Position numbers and translations under genes: made by a program. The notes beneath the pieces are model-generated. The model ran no database searches and was not told the DNA's origin. It was given only the letters and a program-made list of their open reading frames with translations. Shown piece after piece: positions 48,001 through 62,483 of a DNA stretch of 64,000 nt; position 1 is the first letter of the stretch, and every line of letters starts with the position of its first letter. Source of the stretch: Gymnorhina tibicen (Eukaryota > Chordata > Aves > Passeriformes > Artamidae); contig VXAZ01008283.1 of NCBI GenBank assembly GCA_013399875.1, positions 248,001-312,000 on the forward strand, read 5' to 3'.

Positions 48001-51000
48001 GGTTAAAAATAGTGGAGGAAACACTGATGGCAATTCCACTGTAATCCCTTTCCACTGTCTTCTGAAGAAGACAACTGGCAAAGCATCTCATCTGCTGTAG
48101 TCAGCAACATCAGATAATTGCAATGGAGTTGCCTAGGATGGGACTCTTTTCCATTTACATGGTATAGACTAAGGTTTCACTGTAAATGGTATCAAATTTC
48201 ACTTTGTAACTAGCTGAAAGCACCTCCAGTCCTTCACTGCCTCAGCTTTATTATCTTATAGCTATTCACATTTGGACGTTTATTCCATTTTATTATCATT
48301 GGCACAGTTACACAAAATTGGCACCTTACGGTGATCCTTACGCATAATCACTTAGACTGAATTTGGAGACTGAGTCATGGCTAAAAATTGATTTGAATAG
48401 AGCTTTATTCATTTAAGCTGGGGGATGAACAGTTCCAGAAGTGGAGCATGGAGTCCCCTTCTTTGATTATTTTGATTTTCAGTAACTGCATTGCTGTAAT
48501 TTCTCAGCAGTATCCAATAGTTCCTTCATGTGTTCCTGTAAATAATTTTGGTACAAACAGTAATTTCAGTAGAGTGTAACTGTTGGGCAGTCACCTCATT
48601 TATGGAGAGACATTTGCAAATGTTAGAGAGAAACGAGACTGAAGACTAGCAAAAGGCATTTCAATAATTAACTATTACAAAATAGAAATTTCCTTAAGGA
48701 TCTGTGGGAAAAAAAGTAACATACACTATATGAACAAATTGTAGAGCACAGAACATTATTTAAGTGGCGTAGGCTTGCTATTAAATGCCTTTTACTTCTT
48801 GCTGAAGAAGCTTAAAGGTAAAGGGACAAACTGCAAATCTCATGGCTTCTCCTAAAGCTCTGGAAGGATGTGCACTTAATACTGAAGATAGCTTGATTTT
48901 TTATAATGCAATATAGAATTCAATTTTTCTTGATACTGATTAAGCCACAGGAGAGGTGCTAAACTCCTTTCCACCAAATGGCAACTGCCAGGGATGCTCA
49001 TAACCGGACGTTTCGTTCCAGTGAGTCTCAGTAGTACTTACAGTTGTTCAGCACCTATCAAAGTTAAGTCCTTTGTTACTGTAAAGTAACTGATTGGTTT
49101 AATTTTAACACATACTTGGCCATAATGTGAGATTCTGATCAATTAATGAAAATACTTAGTAAATGCTATAAAAAATGATACTTGTAAGGAATACAATCAA
49201 CTGATCTAAGAGACTAAAGGTTATGACAATTTTAAAGAGGCTATCTTTGCTGGTAAGTCTGGTGTTTTAATTCTTCCTTAGAATTAATATCTATATGCAA
49301 TTAAAAAAAAAATAGTATATCTCTTTTTTTGAGAAAAAAATCTACCGATTTTCATAAAGAATGAATAAATGCTTAATCTCCATCATATGCCTATAAACCC
49401 AGCATCATTCTTCTGCTACTCTTCTATTTGGAGACAACAGCATTATCCTGGCAGCAGTGAGACAAAACCCATTTAGTGCTAATAAAGTTAAGCCAGCTTG
49501 CCTTTGCACTGCAGAGAAGCTGCCTCCATGTAAGGTGCTGAGGTTTAGAAATTTTGTTGAAATGAACAGAAGAATGTGAGACTGAAAAGAAGACTGACCA
49601 AACTAGAAATTTCTACAGTGAATATGTAGAAGATTTTTTGTCCTTGGTGTAGAGAATGGCTGTATTCTCTCAGTTAGATATTACAGTACTAATGCTTGCA
49701 GTGCACCAACATGTTCAGATCTGGAGTTTTAAGTAGATTAATACTTGGTAAGATTTCCTAAAAAAACATGCTTTGTTGTGGGTTTTTTTTCCAATTTAAT
49801 ACATTTTATCTTATGTATCTTATGAAATATAATATTTCATGAAACTGAGATAGAAATACAAACTAAATGACATTAAATCACAGGTGTTTTGGCTCTCTGG
49901 TTGGTAGTGTAGTCATACATTAATATAATTAGGTAATAAACACATATTAGTATATTTGAAGACAAACACATTTTAAAAACTTGCTCTGAGGATTTTTCCC
50001 CAGGTGATATTAGGATTAGTGATGGAATGTTCTTTTCTGCTGTGTTGGAATTGGGAATATGAGTTGGCTTGAGTGTTGTTACAAGTAACACTTTTTACCT
50101 GTAAAGACATTTAGGTTGTATTTTGCTTCAATTCTTTCTCTTTTCCAATAAATTTTTAGTGTTAAGAAGATTTATTCTAACAGCACTGACAGAGAAAATA
50201 ACACTAAAAATTTGATAAATAATTTAGAAACCTACCAACATTGCTACAGGATCCTAATTTTTGGAGTTTAGACCTAAAGTTCTCTTAGTCAGGGAGTGTC
50301 TGTTGTGCTTCATTAGAAAATATACAGGACACTGTTTATCACTACAATTGTGCTATAAACAATCAGCACAAGCCCCAAGATTTGCTACGGAAGCTGTAAT
50401 ATCCTATAGTTTATAGTAGCTATTTGCATGCTATACAGACTCAGTGGAAAAGCAGCACTATGTTAAAATATCTATTCAAGAACAGCATTCATGGTTTGGA
50501 CATTTAATTAAAAATAGCTAATGATTTTAAACATGCTTTTTTTTTAAAAAACAAACTAATCAAGTTAATGCTTGGGAAATCACATTTTAATGGGTTATTT
50601 TTCAGATGCATATCTTTTGCAGTTGCATAATCTAGAAGGAAAGGCTAATACTCTGAAGCACATCCTGAAGCCCTGTTATTACAAACATAAGAGCAGAATC
50701 ATTCAAGACACTGTCTATAGCTGGAGGATAGAGATCTCCTGAATTCCAAAACAGGTCAGCCTACCTGAGATGTAAATGTCTTAGTGGGTGCTTGATTGTC
50801 TTCTTTTACTTGTCCCTGCCTAAGAGTGGCAAAGCAGACTATACACCTAGCTCATGCAACTCACTTGGATGGACAAAGTTGGGTGTGATAAGCCTGGTCC
50901 CTGGCTCTTAACATTTTGACATATTAAAAAATGACAGGATCTGTACCTTCTGTTCCTTTTAGGAGCAAGCCTGCAAAGAGTAAGGCAAAGTGCTTACAAA

Positions 51001-54000
51001 GAGCATAGTTTTGAAACCATTTCTGATTTAGTGACAGGGTCTGGTTTCCAGTTTTATCTTCTCTGATACATATCACATTTGTCTCTACACAGTCTCAGTT
51101 ATGGTTCCCCTCAGAAAAGAATATGGCATTCAACAAAACAATGAAGCTGAAAAATGGAAATAAATACATGATTTCTCACTTTGCAGAACTGGCCTCTTCA
51201 TGTATATTTAAGAAAGATTGTATCTCAAGGGAATATAAAAATAAAGCACCATCATTTCTGTTGGAGAGGCTACTGTCAGGGTTTTTATATGAAAAGCCCT
51301 ACTAAAATCCAATATTCTCAGTCCTGCTGATAGTAGAAAGACCCAACAACAGTAAGTTACTGAGAGAAGAATCTAGCATTTAACTGCTCTCATGTACAGC
51401 TCCAACAGGAAAGAGCAACCTCACAAACTGCTGAAATTATTTTTGAAAATGTATGCGTTTACAAGCTAGTCACTCCTTCTAATTGATATAATACATCTAG
51501 AGGGCAGCTGAATGCCAGACAGTTGTTATTGCCATGAAATTTTCATCTAGTAAGTGTGACAGTTAACATCCTAACTGCATTTGTCTCGTGCTAATGCTGA
51601 GTGTCAAGAGACCAAATTGAGCACAAACCGTTAAAAACCTGAAGAGAAATTTAATATAGGCATAATGGTTTGTAGCCAGCTGAGATTTAAGATTTCTCTT
51701 AGGTCAAGTAGAAGGATACATGGTTTCAGCCTCTGTTGTCTACACTACAAATAAACATGAATTCATCCCTAATAAGCACCGCAGGAAGCCAACTATGCAA
51801 TCTTAATGATCCTAGACTCTTTTGCTAAAGTATACAGTTTGTAATCTCAAGCAGATTCCAGAATTCTATGTCAATTAGGATATCATGCAGAGCAACAAAA
51901 AAGGCAACAGCAGCTGCAGGCAGTCATTGAATCTCACTGTCAATGCAGCAGCAAAAGAAATACTGTTCTACCAAAATGAAAACCATAAAACAAAGATAAG
52001 ATGAATTGGGTCAGGATGTAAAGCGATCCCAAACTGCCACCTTCAAATGGCTGAGCATTTAACATCTTTGGGTAACTTACAAGTCAGCAGATTGGGAGTT
52101 GTCTAACTGGATGCCACCACCGGATGTCACTGGTGCTTCCACGACAAGCCACTGCACGTGCTTTTATCAGGCTGCAAGGCTGGGAAATGGCAATACTGCG
52201 AGTTTGAAACACTGTCATGGTAACACTTTTCTTTAAGTTCCTTTTCACTTTTATCATCTCTCCAATTTACTCCAGAAGCTGAAATTACTCAGTAAGCCTC
52301 AATAATACTTGAAGTGAAGGAAGGAAATATAATTTTATAGCTAGCAACCATACTGCTGCAATTATCCTAATCCTAACATCAAGTTTTGTTTTTCTTTAAA
52401 GTAGGTATAGCAGGCCTTCTGGAATATCATCTGTTGTACTTACTCTTCTGTTAACACAGAACTGAAAATTTCCTTATTGTGTGCTAGCATCCTCATGTTT
52501 TATCACACCATGAATTTTATTGGCCAGGTAAAATGTGATACATGCTTACCACAAATCTAAACAGCAGGTTTTTGCAGTAGATTGGTCTCAACAGCTAAAG
52601 CTGGAAACCACCAAACCTTATGCATCTACTGTTATCTTGCTTTGAAATTCAGTCATGATTCAAGGCAAGCTTCCTTTCACCTAAAATGATACAGCTATAA
52701 TGAAAACAGTATTTTTGCTCTTCTGAATATTTACTGTAGTCCAGTGGCAAATCTAGAAAGAAGGGAAATAGACAGCCTAACAGTATAAGTTTCGTATTAA
52801 AGCATCCTCCTCCGCTGATTGGCTCTGTGAAGGAAGCAAACCCAGAAACTCACAAAGCAATGGATACTGGAGACCTACATGCAGCCTCTACCCACAGCTA
52901 ACAGGGCTCTTCCCTGGAAGATAGTTTCCTACAAGAATCTCTCTTGGTAGATTAATAAGCAGAAATAAGGGAAATAAAGTGTAAGCATAATGTGTTGGTT
53001 TTGACAATGGAACCAGGCTACCATAGGGAACCCTCAGATATTTTGCTGTGCAGCAGATCCATAAAGGTGAGGAAAGGGGGCACAACACTGAGATGATGAA
53101 GAGTGCTGAAGACAGAACACTCTTCAAGGAAATAAGACCTAAGCTATCTGTAAAGAATAACAGGAGATCACAGTACCAAGTTACTGAAGGTAAAATGGTA
53201 AAATAGCAGATGAAATTCAGTTCTGATAATAGAAAGTGATGAACACTGGGAGAAGTAACTGCACATTCAGAAAAACAGGGTCTAAATCAGCCATTACCAC
53301 TCAACCTCCCCCACATTTTACCATGAGACAAGTCTCCAAAAATATGAATCCAGTTCTCAGCAGCAGTCAAAAGGAACTAGACTTGGGAATACTACTGGTC
53401 CAGTTGTAGCTATGATGAGTTCTGTATAAAGGCAATGGTAGTTTTGCAACCAGAGGTATCCCATATGGGTGGAAAAATCTAAAAAGCCTTCAGACTTTCT
53501 GACTCTTCTCTGGCTCTTAGCAGTAGCAGCAGCCTTCAAAGCTTACTACAAGCTGAGAACAATACTTCTGAGTTCAACTTAGCTATGTCATGCAGTTACA
53601 CCATGTTGAGCAGAAAGGGGGAGTTAAGTATGCTAACTCTAATGGGCAGCTTTAAATGAGCTCTCCAAACACCGTGTGTGAACTTGCTTTGATGGAGAAA
53701 GAAGCCTCACACTGTCATATACCCACAGATGTCACATACAGCCTTCCAAGAGAAACCATACAGAAAAATCATTTAAGAATAGTAATCCACACAGAAAAAT
53801 GATCCTACCTCATGTATTTTTCATCTGCTCCTACTACTCAAGCAATCCCTCAGCTTTGCTAAGCTCCTGAACAGGAGCAGCCTCTCCTCACACAAATGTA
53901 TGCTGCCACTGGAACCAGCTAACGCCAGGGCAGCAAACACAAGACTTGGTGACCATCTGCACAACCTGCAAACAGAAGTGCTGCTCCAACAAGAACCATC

Positions 54001-56005
54001 CAAACTCCTGAACCTGCATGGCCACCCATACATTTGATACAATGTACCAAATGCCCTTACCACAGGTGCCTATGTGGCTAACAGTAAACAGCCATTTGAC
54101 AAGAACAATTGATTTTCCTTCTCAAATCCGTGGAGCTAAAACAGTATGAGCATTCTTGCTGATCTGCAACCTGGAAAAAGTATTTTAAGGACGACATATA
54201 TTAGTGCCTTGCTATTCCCAGGAACTGGAAAGAATGTGTCATATTACACACAGGCATCCTCTCCTCCCACATCCAGTTCACAAACTTTTGGGTGTCCATG
54301 TTTCAGATGGACAGCAAGCTACAACCTAAGTGAAATCCAGCATGCACAGATAAAGAGATATTATTCAGACTATAGCAAGACATTAGATTCTGCTTCCTCA
54401 TTTAGAAAACAGTCACTTCAATTTCCATAAGCTTTGCATTCTTTTGGATTTATCTGCTTTCTACCCCCTCCAGCTCATGAAGGAAACAGCTATCTTTCCT
54501 TGCAGGCATGGCAAGGTCACTTGCTGCAAAGTGGGAAGAGTAAACTAGCTGCAATTACTGGACATAAGCACAAGCACTCATTCTCCTCACTTGAGCTATT
54601 GCTATCAATTACATGTATTTAGCTTTTCCCTGGCAAGCATAAATGCTTGCATACAGTAATTACAGCTGCTCCAATGTCCCCAGAAGGAAAAAGGGGAAGT
54701 AAAATAAATGATAATAGTTTGGTTTTTTTGCTTTCCACTTAAGTTCTATGCTTTTAATTCTATAATGCTGCAATTAATATTTAAAACATATTTTCATCTT
54801 TTTTAAACAGTTTTCTCTAGTGTTTTGTAAGCTTAGGCCACAAAATACTCAAGCTTTGTAAAAGCTTCTCAAAAACCACTGCATTGCTTGTGGCTCAGAA
54901 TAAATAACTTGAGACTCATGGTTAAGAAACCTACTTGATTTGATCGACCATTTTTCATATATATGTATTATGTCTAAGATATTTACCACTATAATTAATA
55001 AAAATGCAGTAAAATATATTATTTTACACCATATATATTTAGTAGTTAAGACACAACTGAAATTTACTTACTGAGAGTTATTTCTCTGTAATAATTCTTT
55101 GTGCACATACGAGAAACCACAGCACTTTTATATTCCTTATGTATGTTATATTCTTTTGCTGCATGTTTAGCAACAGTAAGTTAATTATTAGGAATTGAAC
55201 ACAGTATGTAATGGTATTGGGTTTTGTGGAAAATAACAGCAAAGAAATTAAGGTATTTATGTATGTTATGAGAGAAAGCAGCAATTATTCTTTTAAAAAT
55301 TCAATCTTCAATGGAATGGTAACTCAAAACTGCATAGAAATTCTTGTATTTAAGTGTGACATACCAGGGAAGATTAGTTGGGTTCATTAGCAGGAAACTA
55401 TCCCTCCCAGTTCTGCTGAAGTTCTTTGAGGGAGCCAACAAGAAAATCAACTTATTGCTCATTAACAGTGAAAAAGCCCCAAATCTCATAAGTGTTACTA
55501 GGAAAGAAACAGAAGCCTCACCAGAAAATGTCATGATGTCATCCTAAAGATGCTGACATCCTCAGCTTAGGTGCTTCAAACAGTTCTGGGATTTTCATTC
55601 TCCTCCACTCCAAAATACTGTAGGTGGAAGAGTACCAGTGACAGACCCTGCACTGACCCCAGAACAGTGAGGAGTAACCAACACCGAGGACCTCACGCCC
55701 ACACCTCATGCCACCTGCACTTCAGGTGTTCCACTTCTGCCCAGATCTAGTGCAGTGGAATGACTGAACTCTGGCAGTGTCCCCTCAGCCAAGGATTCAG
55801 CTGTCTGTGGGGCCAGACTCAGCACAATCCAGCTGTGCAATCACTACTCCAGTTTATTCATGAAGAGTGATAGGAAAGCGTAAAACACTATGAGACCTAC
55901 AGTTATATGAGGTAAGAGAAGTGCAGAAAGCAGCCTAATTGTTGAGAAGGTAAAATATAGCAGCACAGCAGTTCATGAGAAAAAACCAATGGTTTAGAAC
56001 CGTTA

Positions 56006-56040
56006 GGTTTTAAAGGTTTAAATTCCCAAGGTTTAAAACC
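56006..56040. repeat. Small inverted repeat GGTTTTAAA ... TTTAAAACC
   Basis: Nine-base arms (56006-56014 and 56032-56040) enclose a 17-base loop that itself contains a third related GGTTTAAA unit. It could form a weak hairpin; no function is inferred. Confidence 0.5.
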
Positions 56041-57919
56041 CCAAGAATAAAAACCAGGACTTGGGAGATGGCAACTCAGGAACATTGATGATAATAAATC
56101 ATCATTTCCCCACCTAGATGATGCCCATTGTGGAACATCAGGACACATGAAACATCTTTTTGAGAGTGTTATTTGGTAGCTTTTTAGTTCTATCTATTGC
56201 ATATACTAAGTAATAAATTAGCCTTTGTATTCCCAAGCTGCATATATTCTGCTTGCAGAGTCTCTTGAGGAACAGGTTACTCATGCAATATGTTCCAAAG
56301 AGAGTATTCATTTAAAATAAGGATGCATGTGAAGCACAAGTTTCACATCAGTTTCCTCAGCAGAAATTCAGTTTGTGTACTGCCTGCACCTTTATAGGGA
56401 AAAAGGAAAATCTGGCAATTGCCATCAAAGCTCACTCCACAGTAGGCATGTGTGCTGTGGATCTCACTACTGATTATGTAAGGATGTCAAGTTTCTTTGA
56501 ATTAATTCAAAAGCAATTACACAATCAAGCAATACAGAAATCTCTAAAACACAATTAAGCCCAAAGATGGCAACTGTGATTTGGGAATTCCCAAAGTAAC
56601 AAATTTCTGGGGATAGGCAGAATATTGTAGGAGTACATTATGCAAACTTTTCGCTTTTTTTGATACTCCTCCTTCTTTATATGTTATTTCAAAGTCATGG
56701 AGAGAAAATACTAGGCCAGAAAGATAGACTATTTTAAAATCTTATGTAATTCCTGTTTCCACACAGTTTTGATAGTATGTATTCTGTATACAAACCAGTA
56801 AATCTTACATATATATCCCTTTGCATCCAAAAGAAGTAAGCAGTAGTTTTTTCTCTTCCTTTCGTTTTCCTATTATAAAATATGAGCCTTTTCAGAGGTG
56901 GCTTCTTTGACTTTACTTTGCTTGTCATGTCAAACTGCTGCCTCAGCCAGATGAATGACTTTGCTCAAGTACTGCATAGAAGTAAGGTGCTATTATATAC
57001 ATATATATACTCTAAAACCTCTTCATACACAGTAAAACACTCAAATATCAGCGTCAGGAAAAGCCAGGATAACCAGGCCTCTTAGTTTAGCCACAGTCAC
57101 ACTGGAATACGTCTCTTTCCCGCAAGCTTAAAGGACTACCTAACACAGACAATTTCCTTTCAAGACAGAATATGTTTGTACTCACCCCTGTTCACACCAT
57201 ACTAAAATGACAAAACAAACTGAACTCAATCCACACTTGTGTATTCACCATAAGCTTAAACTTCTAGCACCATGACCAAATGCTGGCTGTGTGGACACTG
57301 TCCCCTCTCAAGAACTCAGTCCTGTGATTACACAAGCTCCCTGGCAAAGGGAGAGTCAAGCTGGGAACAACTGGGTCACAGCTGCACTATGGAACTCCAG
57401 GCATTAACACAGGAATAAGGATGGCTGCATATGGTGTCTCAAATAGGGCCATGTACTGTAAAGCATCTGCAATCACTCCTTGGATGCATGAGGTTTGTAT
57501 GACAGTCCACACAATGACAAAGGACAGGCCTTTGGTACACAATGACAAAAAAAGTAGCCGTCTATGGAAAACAATTTTCTAAGACACATATTTTGTTTTT
57601 TGGAGGAGGGGAAAAAAATGAACACTGTTCACTCAGGTAATTTCAAAGCCAGTAACTAAACCAAATGGATTTTCAGGACACTGAAAGTCATTTTCTCTGC
57701 TAAAAGCCCACACCAACCCAACATCTACCGTTCCACCTGCAGTTAGTCATTTTACCACTCAGATTTTTGTAAAGAGAAAAAAAGGGTTTTTTCAGGCCCT
57801 AATTATCACATAACCACAAATTTATTTCCACTTTGAAAAAAGACCAGAGGCAAAAATATTTGTGTTAAGAAGGAATTGTCTAAGAAGATAATTAATGTAT
57901 GGAAGCACTGATGATCTTT

Positions 57920-58844
57920 TTTGATGAGCTGGGTGATGGGATTGAATTTACCATTGGCAAATTTGTGGACAACAACCAGTTAGGTCAGCGTTGATCTGCT
58001 GGTGGGTAGGAAGGCCCTGAAAAGGGACCTGGACAGGCTGGATTGATGGGCCAAGACCAGGGGCATGAGGTTCAACAAGAGAAAGTTCCAGATCCTGCAC
58101 CTGGGTCCCAAAAACTTCAGGCAGCACTACAGGCTGGGGGCAGAGTGGCTGGAAAGCTGCCGAGCAAATAAAAGGGACCTGGAAGGTGCTGGTTGACAGA
58201 GACTGAACATGAGCCAATGCCTGCCCAGGTGGCCGAGCAGGCCAATGGCATCCTGGCTTGCAACAGAAATAGTGTGGCCAGCAGGACCAGGGCAGTGATT
58301 GTCCCCCTGTGCTCGGAACTGGTGAGGCCACACCTCGAGTCCTGTGTCCAGTTCTGGGCTCCTCACTACCAGAAAGGCATTGAGATGCTGGAGCGTGTCC
58401 AGAGAAGGGCAATGGAGCTGGGCAAGAGTCTGGAGCTTATGTCCTACAAGGAGCAGCTGAGGGAGCTGGGATTGTTTAGTCCGGAGAAAAGGAGCCTGGG
58501 GGTGACTTTATTGCTCTCTACAACTACTTGAAAGGAGGCTGCAGACAGGTGGGGGTCGGCCTCTTCTCCCAAACAATCAGTGACAGAAGAAGAGGGCTTA
58601 GTCTTAAACTGTGCCAGGGGAGGTTTAGGTTGGACATTAGGAAGAATTTCTTCACAGAAAGCATAATTAGACACTGGAATGGACTGCCCAAGAAGGTGGT
58701 GGTGTCACCATTCCTGCAGGTGTTTAAGGAAAGACTGGACATGGCACTCAGTGCCATGGTCAAGTTGACATGGTGGTGTTTGGTCACAGGTTGCACTCAA
58801 TGACCTCAGAGGTCTTTTCCAACCTACCTGACTCTGTGATTCTG
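57920..58844 (+). mobile_element. CR1 LINE, 3' half
   Basis: Plus orientation. It contains the end of the reverse-transcriptase region (for example [18 protein letters not shown] and [10 protein letters not shown], about 58322-58426), then the 3' part GGTTTAGGTTGGACATTAGG through TCAGAGGTCTTTTCCAACCT and ACTCTGTGATTCTG at the end. The coding frame is broken by stops and shifts. It lies head-on to the next CR1, with 3' ends facing. Confidence 0.92.
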
Positions 58845-59387
58845 CAACTGGGGACTAGCAAAGTGGGTGTGCCTGCACTGCCCTAACAGGAGAGATCAAA
58901 TATGATCCAGTGACAGGTATAACTTGTAGTTCCTGTTTTAGTAGACCTGGGTTCTTAAAGGTAGGTTAAAAAATCAAATATTATATTTTAAATAAAAATT
59001 ACTTGCATTTTAATATTGTGAATCTACATATCCATTTAGAGTTGAATGGAATTATCTTGTCAGCATTTTTGAAAGCTTAATAATGTTTACTTAAGGAGTT
59101 GAGAAGCTGACTTTAAAGGCTCAGAAAAGTTTCTTGCTTCTTGAAGTTGCAAACGATATTATACCATCTCAGGGACAGTGCTCCAATCTCTAAAGGTCCA
59201 AAGGTGACACAGCAAATCCACTGACATTTATCTTCAAGACACCCATTACTGGAAGGCTTCCATTTGATATTTAACACTTACAATCCATCCATTTTCTAAT
59301 TTTACTGATCTCGTACTTTACTGTGTGCTTTTGGCAATATCATTGGATTTATGTGCAAAATGAATCTTTAACTTATTATTTTAAAAT

Positions 59388-60481
59388 AGAATCATAGAAT
59401 ATCCTGATTTGAAAGGGTCCCACAAAAATCATCAAATCCAACTCCTGGCCCAGCACAGGACCATCCCCAAGAGTCACAATATGTGTCTGAGAGCATTGTC
59501 CAAATACTTCTTGCACTGTCAGGGATTGGTGCTGGGACCACTTCCCTGGGGAGCCCGTTCCAGTGCCCAATCACCCTCTGGGTGAAGAATCTTTTTCTAA
59601 TATTTAACCTAAACCTCCCCTGACACAATTTCAGACCATGTCTGCCCCTCCTCTTCCCCTCACTGTAGACTGCAATGAGGCCTCCCCTCAATCTCCTCTT
59701 CTCCAGGCTGAACAGACCAAGTGACCTCAGTCACTTCTTGTATGGCTTCCCCTGAAGGCCCTTCAGCATCTCTGTAGCTTTCCTTTGGATGCTTTTTAAT
59801 TGCTTAATATTTTTCTTATAAGCTGAGGCTGCCGCAGTGCAGAGCACAGCGGGACAATCCCCTCCCTTGCCCGGCTGGCAATGCTGTGCCTGATGCACCC
59901 CTCCTGGCTGCCAGGGCACTGCTGACTCATATTCAACTTTCCATCGACCAGGACCCCCAGGTTCTTTTCCACAGTGTTGCTTTTCAGCATCTCCTTCCCC
60001 AGTCTGTACATCCAGGGTTGCCTTGTCCCAGGTGCAGAATCTGGCACCTGTCTTTGTTAAACTTCATACAACTGGTGATTGTCCAGCCCTCTAATTTGTC
60101 AAGGTCTCTCTGCAGGGCCTCTCTGCCTCTGAGGGAATCAACAGATCCTCACAATTTAGTGTAGTCAGCAAACCTACTTAATATACTTTGCGCATCCAAG
60201 TTATTTATGAAGACATTGAAGAGCACTGGCCCTAAAATGGAGCCCTGTGGAATGCCACTGATGACCAGTTGCCAGCCTGATGTCACCCAATTCACTGTAA
60301 CCCTTTGCACCCAAACTATGAGCCAGTTGCTCACCCACCACATGATGTGTCTATCCAGCTGAGTGCTGGAGATCTTATCCAGAAGGATTCTGTGAGAGAC
60401 AGTATCAAAAGCTTTACTGAAATCCAAAAAGATTACATCAACTGGCTTCCCTTGGTCAACTAGGCAGGGATAATTGGGCAA
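59388..60481 (-). mobile_element. CR1 LINE with reverse-transcriptase remnant
   Basis: Minus orientation, 3' end at 59388 (AGAATCATAGAAT on the plus strand). The minus-strand frame 60481-60149 reads [15 protein letters not shown], then [20 protein letters not shown], then FADYTKL. The usual catalytic FADD has become FADY, and a stop follows, so the enzyme cannot be active. Downstream pieces in other frames (about 60047-59796 and 59691-59392) match the C-terminal part and 3'UTR. The copy is 5'-truncated within the polymerase domain. Confidence 0.93.
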
Positions 60482-62094
60482 CTTAGTTAAGTTCTGTAGC
60501 TTTTTTTAATTCCCTGAAGTTTTAATATCAAGCATCTGCATAGGTAGCTCTTAGAGCAATTTCTAACCCATCCAGGCTGAAATTTTGTGAAAAATATACT
60601 CATGTATTATATAACTCAAGATCAGAGAGGAAAACACCCTCATCCAAACATCTAATTGAGACTCTGCAGTTTGAGGAGGCAGCCCCACTGGACCCCAGCC
60701 TAGCAAACTGACGTAGTCTAAAGCATGGAAGATCTGCAAAGCGCCTGAAGCACTCAGAACACACACAGACAGGACCAGGGTCTGGCATCACTGCAGCGCC
60801 AGCTTCCTGAGGTACACTGCTGTGCCATGTTGTGATGTGTGGTGTAGGCATGGCCTAAATACTTAATGTCTGAGCACTAACTAATATTCATAGAAAACAG
60901 ATGGGTTGGACGAGATTCCAAATGCCTGAAGCTCTTTTTTGTCCTCACCCTTCTCCTGCATGGAGTATCTGGCAGCTGTACTCTGAATGTTTTAATTTGT
61001 TTTGAATTAAACTTCTCTCTGCTCTTGTCCTACCCATTTTTTTTTCATACTCTGCTTGTGACCCTCTCTGCACATGTGGCTGTTTTAATCATGAATCTGC
61101 TTGAGTAGGGCAACCTGTGTTTGGCCTATCACAATATTTACCTTTGAGTCCAGGGAGATTTTTTCAAGCAGCACTTTCAATGCTAGATTAATCTGTTACC
61201 TTGTTCTACACTGCGGCTTGCTACAGAAATCCTCTTAAAGGTCTTTAAAATTTTTTTTTTACCCATGGTTTAAAATATAATGAAGGGTTTTTCTTTTAAT
61301 ATGATCTTTGAATTTAGCTGATGAAGTTCAAAACACTTCTGCAAACTGCTCCAGTTTGTGTAACAAAATAATTCAACCCCTAATAATTGTGTTCCTACAT
61401 CTCATGAGAATTGTGTAGCCCTTTGAGCTCCTTTAAAAAAAGTCTAATCAATCTGAGCACATTTCATTAAAATCAGAGAACATTTCACTAAAAATTAAAA
61501 AAGAAAATGAAGGCAAAGTCTTTAAATGACTCAAGTATGTGTTACACATGTGAGAACTTGTGTATACACACAAGCTGAAGTACAACAAATCTAGATGATG
61601 TAAAATAAAAAAGACTGACTTGCCTATTCTCTGATCTGATTATAACTCATTTATTATTTAAATCCTGTAAGTACCTCAGTTTGATTCAATGTCATAAATG
61701 AGTATTTCTATTAATGTTCAAAAAGGCATAAAAGTTACCACAAAAAAGCCTTTCTGACCACTGCAATTTATGGTTGCTAAAACTAATATTAAAATGAAAT
61801 TATTTAAAGATAATTGCATGCCACTGAAGTACTGAAATTAATTTTCAATTTTTTTCCTGTGGTATTATTTTAAACTGAAATCCAGACTAAGATCCATCTG
61901 TATGCTATGACTTACTTCCCAATGTCCAACAACTCCTTCAAACCCCTCTAGTCCAGTTGTTTCTTTCCGTGATTAAAAAAATCAAGTTGGACCACCTTCT
62001 CCTCATATTCTTAACCTTTTATTCTAAGTAAATGTTAATAACAAGTAGCTCAAAGATGAAAAGGAATTAAATTTATTTTTTATTAGCCTTTTAC

Positions 62095-62483
62095 AGGCTT
62101 CATCTGCTTATACCAAATATGATGTTTGCCACTGCAGCCATGGCACAGTTCATTACTGCTGTGTTTGGCTACACCAGCAGTCCTGATAGCCTGAGAAATC
62201 TTGATGTCCCATCTTATTGCCAAGGGACTCGGATGGAGAGCAGATTTGGAAACCTGACAGAAAAACAGTCAAGAGGCTTCCTGCTGTCTGGGTTCCTGCT
62301 CCACTCTCATTTTATGCCTCTCCAGATAAGGAGGCCACTATACCTCAACTCTATTTAAATCTGGAACTGATTTATATACTGAAGAAGGCTGAGCAGAAAA
62401 ATATGGATTTTTATAAGAAACTGGCTAGCCTCACTAAACAAACAGTACAATCAGAGGATGACTTTCTTGAGTTTAATGACTGA
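62095..62483 (+). pseudogene. Possible degenerate coding remnant, unidentified
   Basis: Two overlapping plus-strand frames look like one disrupted reading frame. Frame A (62119-62358) begins MMFATAAMAQFITAVFGYTS and contains RFGNLTEKQS. Frame B (62217-62483) continues LPAVWVPAPLSFYASPDKEA, then LNLELIYILKKAEQKNMDFY, and ends SEDDFLEFND before TGA. The last 45 codons have a protein-like amphipathic, Lys/Glu-rich composition, unlike chance frames elsewhere here. A single frameshift near 62270 would join them. An acceptor-like TTAGCCTTTTACAG precedes at 62083-62096, and an A11 tract follows at 62597-62607. I do not recognise the protein; it may be chance. Confidence 0.3.

Noticed and set aside
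57948..58412. 154-codon frame antisense to the CR1 copy
   Set aside because: It is the complement of CR1 sequence in a GC-rich part; not a gene.
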